Assembly: GCF_018860425.1 (NCBI RefSeq)
Contig: NZ_JAHKPI010000014.1
Location: forward strand, 1,054,329-1,118,328
Length of the DNA: 64,000 nucleotides
Origin: Marinobacter sp. F3R08
GTDB taxonomy: Bacteria > Pseudomonadota > Gammaproteobacteria > Pseudomonadales > Oleiphilaceae
Direction of reading: 5' to 3'
Part shown: one piece after another, positions 33,000 to 41,666 of the stretch
Layout: every line of letters begins with the position of its first letter
Numbering within the stretch: the first letter of the stretch is position 1
Made by a program: the position numbers and the translations under genes
Notes under the pieces: generated by a model
Databases searched by the model: none
Seen by the model: the letters and a program-made list of their open reading frames with translations, nothing else
What the model was told of the DNA's origin: nothing

Positions 33000-33016
33000 T
33001 GCACGCAGCGGGTGCA
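33000..33016. promoter_or_regulatory. NtrC-type 17-bp dyad
   Basis: TGCACGCAGCGGGTGCA has the TGCAC-N7-GTGCA arrangement of the NtrC binding consensus (TGCACYA-N3-TRGTGCA), with mismatches only in the inner bases. A further TGGTGCG lies at 32991-32997. The site is about 125 nt upstream of the predicted sigma-54 start, a normal enhancer position. Confidence 0.6.
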
Positions 33017-33127
33017 TCCATGGGGCAGTTGGTTGTCGACCTGACAGGACGGCGGCTTTTTCATTTGCAGCCCAGGTTGGGCTACCATGTCGGTTCTGAG
33101 TCAACCCGGTACAAAGGCTGCCATGTA

Positions 33128-33451
33128 ATGTCTGAAGATCCCCTGAAAACCCTGTCTGACCTTGCCAGCGATGCCCACGCTCGCATTCAGGCAACTCATC
33201 AGCACATCAATCCGGTAATTGAAGTGCGTCGGGGCATGCGTGACGCCGGCATACCGGCAGACGTGATGACCATCGACTGTCTTCGCACCCGCCGGCGTAT
33301 CACGCTTATTCTTCACGATGAGCAGCCTGGTGTTCTTCTGTATCAGTTCGTGACTATAGAAGATGAAGTAGGGAATGATTTCCAACAGATGGTTCTTGGC
33401 GAGATGACTGCCAGTATGCTTTTCGACTGGGTGGAAGAGTATTTTGGCTGA
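33128..33451 (+). CDS. hypothetical protein, 107 aa
   Basis: A 107-residue acidic soluble protein. ATG 33128 (MSEDPLKTLSDLASDAHARIQ) is chosen because the upstream in-frame codons run through the regulatory region of the divergent operon. The sequence has an N-terminal helix, then CLRTRRRITLILHDEQPGVLLYQFVTIED, which reads as paired beta strands, and a C-terminal helix (MTASMLFDWVEEYFG). I do not recognise the family, although it looks like a conserved small gammaproteobacterial protein. It is followed by the homocysteine methyltransferase gene on the same strand. Confidence 0.72.
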   Translation: MSEDPLKTLSDLASDAHARIQATHQHINPVIEVRRGMRDAGIPADVMTIDCLRTRRRITLILHDEQPGVLLYQFVTIEDEVGNDFQQMVLGEMTASMLFDWVEEYFG

Positions 33452-33516
33452 GCAGAAGGTTCGGTCTTGTCTCTGCTGTTACCGGCTTACTTTAATTACA
33501 CCTTGATGAGTAGATT

Positions 33517-34419
33517 ATGAAATCTGTTGCGCTTCTTGATGGCGGCCTGGGCCAGGAAATCTATCGCCGGGCCATGAATGTCACGTCACGGCTGTGGTCG
33601 GTGGCAGTAATGCAGGAGCAGCCTGACGTTGTCACCGATGTTCATGCGGATTTTATCCGGGCGGGCGCCCGGACCCTGACGCTGAACACCTACACCGCAA
33701 CGCCTACTCGCCTGGCCCGGGAAGGTCTGGGTGACCAGATAGCAGTGATACATCAACGGGCGTTCGAGGTACTGCAACGCGCCATCGAGATCACCGGCGC
33801 AGAGATTGATATCGCCGGCTGCCTGCCACCCCTGGTGGGTAGCTACCGGGGGCAACCGGCCCGGTCGTTCGAGGATCTGAAGTCGGAGTTCGATATTCTG
33901 GTTAGCCTGCAAGATGGGGCGGATGTCTTTCTTATCGAAACCATGACCAACATCCTGGAGGCAACGGCTGCCTGTGCGGCCGCCGGGGCGTCAGGCAAGC
34001 CCTTTGGCGTGGCGTTCAGGCTTGAGGCGGATGGCAGGCTCCGCTCCGGGGAAACGCTGGCGCAGGCTGTTGAGGCGGTGAAACCGTTCGGGCCAACGGC
34101 CATCATGCTCAATTGCAGCGATCCGGAGATAATTTCGCAGGCGATGCCGGAACTGGCCGGGCTGTTTCCCTGCACTGGCGGCTACGCGAACGCGTTCAAA
34201 ACCGTGGAGCCCATGGCAGGTGGTGCTCTGGTGGATGAACTGGAAGCCAGACCTGACGTGTCCCCGGGAGTCTACGCAATACAGGTGCAACAGTGGCTGG
34301 AGGATGGTGCTCAGGTCGTTGGCGGCTGCTGTGAAATTACACCTGAGCACATCCGCCATTTGGCGGATGTGCTGGATGGTGACTATGAACTGGTGCGTTT
34401 CTCTGCATTAGCCGGCTAG
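33517..34419 (+). CDS. homocysteine S-methyltransferase family protein
   Basis: A 300-residue TIM-barrel zinc methyltransferase of the BHMT/MmuM family. The zinc cysteines are visible in IMLNCSDPE (first Cys) and in VGGCCEITPEHI (the Cys pair), and the start VALLDGGLGQEI is typical. It transfers a methyl group from a donor such as S-methylmethionine or betaine to homocysteine; the donor is not determined by sequence. Its last 12 nt overlap the end of the convergent DUF1127 gene. A candidate start ATG 33517 lies after a rather weak ribosome-binding site. Confidence 0.9.
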   Translation: MKSVALLDGGLGQEIYRRAMNVTSRLWSVAVMQEQPDVVTDVHADFIRAGARTLTLNTYTATPTRLAREGLGDQIAVIHQRAFEVLQRAIEITGAEIDIAGCLPPLVGSYRGQPARSFEDLKSEFDILVSLQDGADVFLIETMTNILEATAACAAAGASGKPFGVAFRLEADGRLRSGETLAQAVEAVKPFGPTAIMLNCSDPEIISQAMPELAGLFPCTGGYANAFKTVEPMAGGALVDELEARPDVSPGVYAIQVQQWLEDGAQVVGGCCEITPEHIRHLADVLDGDYELVRFSALAG

Positions 34420-34683
34420 CCGGTAGCCTTTTGCACGTCGGGCTTCCAGCGCGCGTCTGGACCGGCGTGCTTCTATAAATTGCATCGCATCATTTCTGAT
34501 TGGGAGGTGCAGAGCGCCCTCCAGGTCATGACGGTCGTAGCCAAGATCTGAAAGCGTATCGTCATTCTCCTTCAGCAACGTTTGCGCCATTCGGCGGAAT
34601 TGCTGACGTTTTGAATACCCCTGAATCCAGGACGTGATTGGCTGCATTGTGGCGGTTGCGTGTTGCTCTGTGCTCTTCAACAT
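34408..34683 (-). CDS. DUF1127-like small protein
   Basis: A 91-residue basic protein. Residues about 25-57 (RQQFRRMAQTLLKENDDTLSDLGYDRHDLEGAL) match the DUF1127 pattern, an Arg-rich helix followed by L-x-D-x-G-x-x-R-x-D. Known DUF1127 proteins are small and Arg-rich; some bind RNA and affect phosphate/carbon metabolism and small-RNA turnover. The C-terminal half (ARRSRRALEARRAKGYRLAG) is also strongly basic. It is divergent from a LysR gene across 191 bp and overlaps the methyltransferase gene by 12 nt at its 3' end. Confidence 0.8.
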   Translation of the reverse strand: MLKSTEQHATATMQPITSWIQGYSKRQQFRRMAQTLLKENDDTLSDLGYDRHDLEGALHLPIRNDAMQFIEARRSRRALEARRAKGYRLAG

Positions 34684-34874
34684 GTCTACGGCCCCGATGG
34701 TCGGTGAATGGCTTGCAGCAGCTCGTTTGGAGAATTCGTTAAACTCGCATACGGGTGCCTACCGGAATTATTCTGGTGGTGACACTGAATTCAATCAAAC
34801 GAAAAGAATTTAAGATCTCGTTCAGTTATTCTTAAGTCAGTTTCAGGCCAGAATCCGACTTGAAAGGTCCCTCC
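34684..34874. promoter_or_regulatory. AT-rich regulatory gap between DUF1127 and LysR genes
   Basis: This 191-nt intergenic region is clearly AT-richer than its surroundings. It repeats GAATT several times and has an inverted pair AAGAAT (34804-34809) / ATTCTT (34828-34833). These features are consistent with divergent promoters and a LysR operator. No gene is seen in it. Confidence 0.4.
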
Positions 34875-35735
34875 ATGAATATGCCGCTACTTGATAATGA
34901 TGTGCTCAGGAGTTTTGTCGCCATTGCTGAATGTGGCACATTTACAAGCGCCGCCAGAGTGGTTCACCGGACTCCTTCTGCCCTCAGTATGCAGATCAAA
35001 CAGCTTGAGCAGAGTCTTGGCAAAATGCTGTTTATCCGCGAACCCAGACGCGTCACCCTGACCGCAGAGGGTGAGGTTCTGCTCGACTATGGCCGGCGAT
35101 TATTACGGCTGAATGAAGAAGCCGTGCAACACTTCATTTCACCGTCTCTCGAAGGAAGGGTCGGCATTGGCACCTCCGACGATGTCGGTACCCGGATTTT
35201 GCCTGAGGTTCTGGCCGAGTTTGCAAGGTCATACCCGGCAGTGCTGGTGAACGTGGTGGTTGGTTCCAGTAAACAGAACCTGGCTCGTCTGGATGCCGGT
35301 GAGCTGGATATGACACTGGTGACCGTGGCTGATGAGGGCCGGCTTTCCCGTGGCGAAGTTGTTCATGAGGAACCGTTGGTCTGGGCCGGGCGGGAAGGTT
35401 CGTCGGCCTACCAGCGCTCTCCGTTGCCGATTGCCATGGCGCATGAAGGGTGTGCCTGGCGGCGGATGACGCTGCGCGCCCTGGATCGGGCCGGCGTGCA
35501 ATACAGGATCGCCTATACCTGTGAGCACTGCTCGGGCCAGGAGGCTGCCATGCTCGCCGACCTCGCCGTGGCACCGTTTCCGCAAAGCCTGATACGACCG
35601 CCCCTGAAAGAGGTAACGGGTGAGAGTTTGCCGGAGATTGGCCTTTATCAGCTGGCGCTCGTACGTAAGGGGTCCAACCCATTGAATGATGCGCTTGCAT
35701 CGCATGTGAAAGATGCCTTTCAACGCCTGCGCTGA
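34875..35735 (+). CDS. LysR-family transcriptional regulator
   Basis: A 286-residue LysR regulator with HTH at about 8-65 (VLRSFVAIAECGTFTSAARVVHRTPSALSMQIKQLEQSLG) and a complete effector domain. ATG 34875 has AAAGG upstream and is preferred to TTG 34860. It is divergent from the DUF1127 gene; LysR/DUF1127 divergent pairs recur in proteobacteria, suggesting that it regulates that gene. The CPA2 antiporter gene follows after 75 nt on the same strand. Confidence 0.9.
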   Translation: MNMPLLDNDVLRSFVAIAECGTFTSAARVVHRTPSALSMQIKQLEQSLGKMLFIREPRRVTLTAEGEVLLDYGRRLLRLNEEAVQHFISPSLEGRVGIGTSDDVGTRILPEVLAEFARSYPAVLVNVVVGSSKQNLARLDAGELDMTLVTVADEGRLSRGEVVHEEPLVWAGREGSSAYQRSPLPIAMAHEGCAWRRMTLRALDRAGVQYRIAYTCEHCSGQEAAMLADLAVAPFPQSLIRPPLKEVTGESLPEIGLYQLALVRKGSNPLNDALASHVKDAFQRLR

Positions 35736-35810
35736 ACCAGCCCCAGTCCGCCGGGTGCAGTTGTTGAAAGGGTCGGCAGACGGATTGATCCCGAATCAAG
35801 GAAACCACCA

Positions 35811-37694
35811 ATGACAGTGTATTTTGTTCAGGCGTTTATTTATCTGGTTGCCGCCGTGATCGCCGTGCCGCTGGCAAAACGCTTTGGTCTGGGCTCTGTG
35901 CTTGGCTATCTGGTGGCGGGAGTGGTGATTGGACCGGTGACCGGGCTGGTTGGCCAGGAAGCCAATACCATTCAGCATTTCGCCGAGTTTGGCGTGGTAA
36001 TGATGTTGTTCCTTGTTGGTATGGAGCTTGATCCCAAGGCGCTTTGGGCCATGAGAGTGCGGCTCGTCGGACTGGGGGGGCTTCAGGTGGTGCTGACTGC
36101 GGCGGCCGGGATGGCCGTGGCTGCCTGGCTCGGGCTTCAGTGGCAGACGGCGCTTGCTGTTGGTTTGATCTTTGCGCTGTCGTCCACCGCGATTGTATTG
36201 CAGACCCTCAATGAGAAAGGCCTGGTGAAAACCGAAGGTGGCCGGAGCGCCTTCTCGGTTCTGCTGTTTCAGGACATTGCGGTGATCCCCATGCTGGCAC
36301 TGATTCCTTTGCTGGCTTTACCGGAACTGATGGATGCCTCTGGCGGGGGCGAGGGGCACGGAAGCAGTCTGAGCCTGGTGGCGAACCTTTCGGGATGGTC
36401 GCACGGGCTGGTTGTGGTAGCGGCCATTGGAGCGGTGATTATTGGCGGGCACTATCTGAGCCGACCTCTGTTCCGATATGTGGTGCAGTCAGGGTTGCGG
36501 GAGGTGTTCACGGCAACGGCACTGATGTTGGTTATCGGAATTGCTGCCCTGATGAGTCTGGTCAATCTTTCTCCTGCATTGGGCGCCTTTCTGGCCGGCG
36601 TCGTCCTGGCCAACAGTGAATTCCGGCACGAGCTGGAAGCGAATATCGAACCCTTCAAAGGACTGCTGCTCGGGCTGTTCTTCATAACCGTTGGCGCCGG
36701 CATAAATTTTGATGTTCTGTTCGATCAATGGGGCACCGTGGTGTCGCTTGCGGTCGCTGTTATTGCCGTCAAGGCCTTGATTCTGCTTGGCCTCGCCCTG
36801 CTTTTTCGGGTTCACGGCAGCAATGGCTGGCTGTTCACACTTGCTCTGGCGCAGGCGGGCGAGTTTGGTTTTGTTCTGCTGACCTACAGTGTCCAGAGTC
36901 ATGTTATTCCCCCGGAGATCTCCGCGATTCTCTCGCTCGTGGTGGCGCTCTCAATGTTCCTCACGCCGCTGTTGTTCATTGTTTATGACCGGGTCGTGCT
37001 TCCACGTTACCGGCGCTCAAAGAACGATGACCGGGAGGCCGATGCCATTGATGAGCAGGCCCCGGTCATCGTGGCCGGTGTCGGTCGCTTCGGGCAGATC
37101 GTCTGCCGTCTGTTGCGGGCCAATGATGTCCCGATCGTGGCTCTGGACCATGAAATTGACCAGATAGAGAATCTCAGGCTGATCAATATCAAGAGTTTCT
37201 TCGGGGATGCGAGTAGGCCTGATTTGCTGGAAACGGCCGGTATTGAGAAGGCGCGCCTGCTGGTGGTGGCTATTGATGACCGTGACCGATCGGTTCAGAT
37301 GGTTGAGCATGTGAAGCAGTTTTTTCCCGGTGTGTGGGTCCTCGCCCGCGCCTTTGATCGCGGTCACGGCTATAGGTTGAGGGCGGCAGGTGCCGACGAT
37401 GTGGTGAGTGAAACCTATCATTCGGCTCTTGAGCTGGGTGGCCATGCACTCACCGCCATGGGTGTGCACCCGATGCGCGCCCGGCAGATGACCTGGGCCT
37501 TTCTGGATAATGAAAAAGCTCACGAAGACCAACTGTTCGGTGCCTGGAAAGAAATTGAAGAGGGCATCCGCTTCAGTCCCCGCTATGGCGAGCTGTTCAT
37601 GAAGCTGGAGGAGGCGTTAAGCAGCGCCATGCAGCGGGACTGGGAAGAACCGAAAAGGGAGGACGTTCCGGTATGGCGGCCACCTGAGCGTTGA
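35811..37694 (+). CDS. CPA2-family cation:proton antiporter with TrkA-N domain (KefB/KefC-like)
   Basis: A 627-residue inner-membrane protein with about 12-13 hydrophobic segments (residues 1-400) followed by a cytosolic TrkA-N/RCK nucleotide-binding domain (about 415-535; PVIVAGVGRFGQIVCRLL with the GxGxxG loop). Membrane motifs such as GYLVAGVVIGP, LLFQDIAVIP and SPALGAFLAGVVLANSEF match K+/H+ antiporters of the KefB/KefC/YbaL type. Function: potassium efflux or exchange in pH or electrophile stress. No kefF or kefG ancillary gene is adjacent. ATG 35811 starts MTVYFVQAFIYL. Confidence 0.93.
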   Translation: MTVYFVQAFIYLVAAVIAVPLAKRFGLGSVLGYLVAGVVIGPVTGLVGQEANTIQHFAEFGVVMMLFLVGMELDPKALWAMRVRLVGLGGLQVVLTAAAGMAVAAWLGLQWQTALAVGLIFALSSTAIVLQTLNEKGLVKTEGGRSAFSVLLFQDIAVIPMLALIPLLALPELMDASGGGEGHGSSLSLVANLSGWSHGLVVVAAIGAVIIGGHYLSRPLFRYVVQSGLREVFTATALMLVIGIAALMSLVNLSPALGAFLAGVVLANSEFRHELEANIEPFKGLLLGLFFITVGAGINFDVLFDQWGTVVSLAVAVIAVKALILLGLALLFRVHGSNGWLFTLALAQAGEFGFVLLTYSVQSHVIPPEISAILSLVVALSMFLTPLLFIVYDRVVLPRYRRSKNDDREADAIDEQAPVIVAGVGRFGQIVCRLLRANDVPIVALDHEIDQIENLRLINIKSFFGDASRPDLLETAGIEKARLLVVAIDDRDRSVQMVEHVKQFFPGVWVLARAFDRGHGYRLRAAGADDVVSETYHSALELGGHALTAMGVHPMRARQMTWAFLDNEKAHEDQLFGAWKEIEEGIRFSPRYGELFMKLEEALSSAMQRDWEEPKREDVPVWRPPER

Positions 37695-37704
37695 GTCCGG
37701 GGCA

Positions 37705-38670
37705 TTAATGGGGCGTATGAGAGGCGCTTTTATCACTGGAAATTCTGGAAGCTCTTTTCACTGAAGCCAGGCGGGGTTGTCCGTTGCCAAGTCTCAATCC
37801 GAGCACAACCCCTGCCACGCCCACCCAGATCGCAAACGAGTATGTCTCGTTAAACCAGACCAGACCTATGATCAGGCCGAAGACTGCGGCCACAGCGCCT
37901 AACTGGCTGTAGAAAACCGGGCTTGCGCGTCGTTGAACCTCGAAGGCACAGACATAGGTTGCCGCGGTCAGTAATCCCTGCAGAGCCATCAAGCCGACCA
38001 TAGGTGTGCCCAATCCGGCCGGAATCAGTGAAGAATCCGTCAGTGTTGCGAATACCCCGAGCACGATTGCCGAAACGAGAAGTGTGCCGGCGGCAAGTGT
38101 CCTGGCGTCGGCATGTTCTGGCCAGGCGACAGAGCGATAGACGTTCCCGATGGCAAGCATCGCCGGGATGATCAAACCCAGGAGAAACCACAGCGGGTTG
38201 GCTGCGTTGAGTTCCGAATGGCGTTGCCACAAAATCCAGACGCAGGCGAGGACGGCAAGCGTAAGGCCGAAGAGGCGCTGCCGGCTTCGCTTTTCCAGGC
38301 CCATTCTGGTTGCAATCAGAACGGTGAAGATCGGTGGAAGCGCATACATGATGCCCGTGAAACCGGAGCCCAGCTTTGTGACCAGAAAAAACGCAATGAC
38401 GTTGGGTACGGCGATACCGGTCAGTCCACTGATGACAAAGTAGCGGGTCAGACGGCCGGCGAAAATGGTTCTGCGCTGTTGCGACGTCGATAGCAGAAGG
38501 GACCCGGCAATGAACGTCTGCCAGAAGGCATAAGAGACGGCTGGTACACCCTGTGAGGTTGCGGTTTTTGCCAGTGCCAGCATCAGTGCTATCAGGAACC
38601 CGTTGGTGATCAGTAGGCCCCAGACAATGGTCTGGGGGGAAATGGTCGGGCGCTGGATCGAGATCATCAT
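37705..38670 (-). CDS. DMT/EamA-family transporter
   Basis: A 321-residue membrane protein with ten hydrophobic segments and a polar Ser/Lys/Arg-rich tail, in the two-repeat EamA arrangement of drug/metabolite transporters. The first helix follows TISPQTIVWGLLITNGFLIALML, and GLTGIAVPNVIAFFLVTKLGSGFTGIMYALPPIFTVLIA is typical of amino acid/metabolite exporters in the family. ATG 38670 has GGAG about 9 nt upstream. A LysR gene diverges from it at 38795, so it is the likely target. The substrate is unknown. Confidence 0.88.
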   Translation of the reverse strand: MMISIQRPTISPQTIVWGLLITNGFLIALMLALAKTATSQGVPAVSYAFWQTFIAGSLLLSTSQQRRTIFAGRLTRYFVISGLTGIAVPNVIAFFLVTKLGSGFTGIMYALPPIFTVLIATRMGLEKRSRQRLFGLTLAVLACVWILWQRHSELNAANPLWFLLGLIIPAMLAIGNVYRSVAWPEHADARTLAAGTLLVSAIVLGVFATLTDSSLIPAGLGTPMVGLMALQGLLTAATYVCAFEVQRRASPVFYSQLGAVAAVFGLIIGLVWFNETYSFAIWVGVAGVVLGLRLGNGQPRLASVKRASRISSDKSASHTPH

Positions 38671-38794
38671 TGTTGCATGCTCCGGGTTGCGGTTGCTTCG
38701 TTACCAGGAGCCAGTGTGCCGCAGTTGATTCAGTTGATAATCGGACGGATTCGAACAATACTCCTTCCAGTTTGGAAACAATCAAGGGGGAGCC

Positions 38795-39691
38795 GTGGCC
38801 ACCGACAAGCTAGTAGCCATGAACATCTTCAGGCGGGTTGCGGAGCTGGGCAGCTTCACCAGAGCGGCCGACGATCTGGACATAACCGCGGCGACGGTCA
38901 GCAAGCACATCGCGTTTCTGGAGCAGGACCTCGACACAAGACTGATCCACCGGACGACCCGCAGAATGAATCTTACCGATGCCGGACTGGCGTTCCTGAA
39001 GCGAACTCAGGCCCTGCTGGATGAGCTGGAAGATGCGGAGCTGGAGGCCCGGGGTTTTCAGGCGGAGCCGAAGGGTACGATCCGGCTCAATGTGCCGATG
39101 TCGTTTGGATTAACCCACATTACGGAAGCGATCGATAGCTTCCTCCAGCGCTATCCCGACATTGATATCGACCTGCAACTCAGCGACCGGATGGTTGATC
39201 TGGTCGAGCAGGGCGTTGATATAGCCATTCGGGTGCGCAGTTCCCTGGCCGACTCGAGCCTTCTTGCCAAACCGCTGAGAAAATCCAGGAACATCGTCTG
39301 TGCCTCACCGGGCTACCTCGAGAGTGCGCCTGCGATTAATGTTCCGGAAGATCTTGCCCTGCATAACTGTCTGATGTTTACGCTCCACGACAGGCCGAGG
39401 GTTTGGGCGCTTGGTGAGCGGGAAGTGGTTGTGAGCGGCAATTACCGGACAGACAGCAGCCTGGCGATCCGGCAGAGTCTGTTGAGGGGGGCGGGTATCG
39501 GCCTGTTACCCCGCTTTCTGGTGCAGCGGGACCTTGATAGTGGCGCCCTGGTTCCTTTGCTGACCGACTTCCCGCCAAAGCCCTACACGGTGTTTGCCTT
39601 GTTCCCGCCGGGGCGTAAACAGCCGACAAAGGTACGTCTCCTGCTTGAACATCTGGATCAGCACCTGGGAGAGAAGCCCTACTGGGAATAG
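38795..39691 (+). CDS. LysR-family transcriptional regulator
   Basis: A 298-residue LysR regulator starting at GTG 38795 with a strong AAGGGGGAG ribosome-binding site. The HTH is at about 10-65 (NIFRRVAELGSFTRAADDLDITAATVSKHIAFLE), and the effector domain is complete (LNVPMSFGLTHITEAIDSFLQRYPDIDIDL). This CrgA-like subgroup often controls adjacent metabolite or drug genes. It is divergent from the DMT exporter and upstream of a nitroreductase gene, either of which could be a target. Confidence 0.92.
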   Translation: MATDKLVAMNIFRRVAELGSFTRAADDLDITAATVSKHIAFLEQDLDTRLIHRTTRRMNLTDAGLAFLKRTQALLDELEDAELEARGFQAEPKGTIRLNVPMSFGLTHITEAIDSFLQRYPDIDIDLQLSDRMVDLVEQGVDIAIRVRSSLADSSLLAKPLRKSRNIVCASPGYLESAPAINVPEDLALHNCLMFTLHDRPRVWALGEREVVVSGNYRTDSSLAIRQSLLRGAGIGLLPRFLVQRDLDSGALVPLLTDFPPKPYTVFALFPPGRKQPTKVRLLLEHLDQHLGEKPYWE

Positions 39692-39826
39692 GGGCTGCCG
39701 GGCCAGGCACGGGATAGTGTCGCTGCAACTGTTTCCGTTCTGGAAAATATGTAGTTCTGTTTTGTCCGTTTTTTGCGCCTGACCGATTTCATAGAGTGAG
39801 TCTTCCAACCTGAAGGAGGAAACCCT

Positions 39827-39943
39827 GTGAAACGTCGAACCACACCCGCTATTGAGCACCTGAACCTGACCATTGCAGCTTTGAGATGCAGCTCTCGAAA
39901 GGCGGTATCGACCGGTTTGCCTGTATCGGAGCAGTTGTCATGA
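39827..39943 (+). CDS. 38-aa upstream ORF coupled to the nitroreductase gene
   Basis: A short frame starts at GTG 39827 just after a near-ideal GAAGGAGGAAACCCT and ends at TGA 39941-39943, sharing the sequence ATGA with the start of the nitroreductase gene. The product is basic (starting MKRRTTPAIEHLNLTIAAL if GTG is read as Met). The initial AIEHLNLTIA resembles the start of VOC-fold proteins, so it could be a remnant of a deleted gene. The strong ribosome-binding site and the exact stop/start overlap suggest that it is translated and drives coupled initiation of the next gene. Confidence 0.45.
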   Translation: MKRRTTPAIEHLNLTIAALRCSSRKAVSTGLPVSEQLS

Positions 39944-40566
39944 ACATACATGAAGCTCTGGACTGGCGTTATGCCGTCCGTGAATTCTCTGCGGATAAAC
40001 TGGATAACCAAACGGTCGAAACCCTGGTGGATGCAACCCGGAAGAGCCCGTCCTCATACGGACTTCAGCCCTACAAGATTCTTGTGCTGGAGAGCCGTGC
40101 GGTCAGGCGGGATTTGCTTGCATATTCCTTCGGTCAGCAGAAGGTGCTGGACTGCTCACATCTCATCGTTTTTGCGGCGCAGACGGCTATTGGTGATCAT
40201 ACGGTGGATCGCTACGTCACCCGGTTCGTCAAGGACCGGGGTGTTCCTGCCGATGATATCTCTGGCTATGTAAAGCATATGAAGGAGGCGCTGGCGGCCA
40301 AGTCGCTTGCGGAAAAGCAGGCATGGGCGCACCAGCAGGCCTACATTGCATTGGGCACGTTGCTCACTGCAGCCGCCTTGATGCGGATCGACAGCTGTCC
40401 GATGACCGGCTTTGATCACAAGGCTTACGATGAAGTGCTTGGTTTGCCTGCGCGGGGCCTGGAAAGTTCGGCCATTGTGGCTCTGGGCTACCGCAGTGAC
40501 CGTGACAGAACGGCCGGCTTGCAGAAAGTCCGTTTTGACTACGATGAACTGGTGGTCAGGATGTGA
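39940..40566 (+). CDS. nitroreductase-family NAD(P)H:flavin oxidoreductase
   Basis: A 208-residue FMN-dependent nitroreductase-fold enzyme. The FMN-binding start is seen in ALDWRYAVREFS (Arg for the phosphate), with TRKSPSSYGLQPYKILVL, and a C-terminal SSAIVALGYRSDRDR that matches the family end. Enzymes like E. coli NfsB reduce nitroaromatics, quinones or flavins. ATG 39940 overlaps the stop of a 38-codon ORF (ATGA), and GGAG lies about 9 nt upstream. It lies downstream of a LysR gene that may regulate it. Confidence 0.9.
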   Translation: MNIHEALDWRYAVREFSADKLDNQTVETLVDATRKSPSSYGLQPYKILVLESRAVRRDLLAYSFGQQKVLDCSHLIVFAAQTAIGDHTVDRYVTRFVKDRGVPADDISGYVKHMKEALAAKSLAEKQAWAHQQAYIALGTLLTAAALMRIDSCPMTGFDHKAYDEVLGLPARGLESSAIVALGYRSDRDRTAGLQKVRFDYDELVVRM

Positions 40567-40680
40567 GTGTAGCCCGGTCCATTTCCTGCTCTGGCTGGTG
40601 TTCCTTTGCTGTAGGGTATAGGTTCGAGAGAACGGCAATCCATTTTCTGCCTGCTGCCGTGCAAAAGGAGCATCTGCTCA

Positions 40681-41646
40681 ATGAAGGTTTATTCCAATCC
40701 GGTCGGTTCCGGCAATCTCTGGTTCGACAACCTGACCACCGCCGAGGGCACGCCGGTCGCTTACGACCCCCAGGCACGGGCGTTTGTTCCCATGCCACCA
40801 TTCTGTGCAAACCGGGAGGTTATTGGCTGCAACTGGATAGCGCCGGAGCAGGGCGCGTTTTGTCGGTCCTGCGCGATGACAGCTCTGGCTCCGGATCCTG
40901 ATATCGCTTATGCCATTCCAAACTGGGCCGAGACCGAGGCGGCAAAGCGCTGGGTGCTCGACAATCTTGGCCGCTGGCATTGGTTCCGGCCAGAAGATCC
41001 AGGTACCCGTCCGGTTTTTCATATGCTCGCTGAGGGCTTGACGGCAGTTGCCATGGGGCATGCAAATGGTGTTGTGACAATCAGTGTGGCGGAAGCTGAC
41101 CCGGTGGTTCGTGCAACCAGGAGGCAGGCGTTGGACGAGCCTTACCGAACCATGATGGGCCATATGCGCCATGAAATTGCGCACATGCTGTGGTGGCGGC
41201 TGAGTCTGCGGGAAGACTTTCTGGATGCGTTCCGGGCAACCTTTGGCGACGAGCGCGCGGATTACCCGGCGGCGCTTGAGCGGCATTATCACGATGGGCC
41301 CCCGTCTGACTGGCAGCTGTCTTACCTGACCAGTTATGCGTCGGCACACCCTCACGAAGACTGGGCCGAGACTGCGGCGCATTTGCTGCACCTGACAGAT
41401 ATCTCGGACAGTTTCGTTGCATCCGGTCTGACTTCACCCGAATTGCCGAGACCCGGCTGGGATCCCTATGCGGAGTCTGATACAGCGATGCTGATTCATG
41501 CAGCGGCGTCGTTGGCCATTCGGGTAAACCACGTGAATCGTTCCATGGGGCTTTCAGACCTGTATCCGTTCGTGCTCTCTGAAACGGCGCAACGCAAACT
41601 CTCATTCGTGCACGACTGGTTGCGTCGGGGCGCCCAGGGACTCTGA
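40681..41646 (+). CDS. putative zinc-binding metallopeptidase with N-terminal zinc ribbon
   Basis: A 321-residue protein of the zinc-ribbon/zinc-binding peptidase family. The N-terminal region includes FCANREVIGCNW and FCRSCAM, four cysteines that could form a zinc ribbon (CxxxxxxC...CxxC; about 41-65). The catalytic motif HEIAH (about 163-167, in MGHMRHEIAHMLWW) is a gluzincin/minigluzincin-type HExxH, and a downstream Glu in EDWAETAAHLL is a good third zinc ligand. ATG 40681 follows AAAGGAGCATCTGCTCA. There is no signal peptide, so it is probably cytosolic. The substrate is unknown. Confidence 0.85.
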   Translation: MKVYSNPVGSGNLWFDNLTTAEGTPVAYDPQARAFVPMPPFCANREVIGCNWIAPEQGAFCRSCAMTALAPDPDIAYAIPNWAETEAAKRWVLDNLGRWHWFRPEDPGTRPVFHMLAEGLTAVAMGHANGVVTISVAEADPVVRATRRQALDEPYRTMMGHMRHEIAHMLWWRLSLREDFLDAFRATFGDERADYPAALERHYHDGPPSDWQLSYLTSYASAHPHEDWAETAAHLLHLTDISDSFVASGLTSPELPRPGWDPYAESDTAMLIHAAASLAIRVNHVNRSMGLSDLYPFVLSETAQRKLSFVHDWLRRGAQGL

Positions 41647-41666
41647 CTCAGCGATACACCGGTCAC

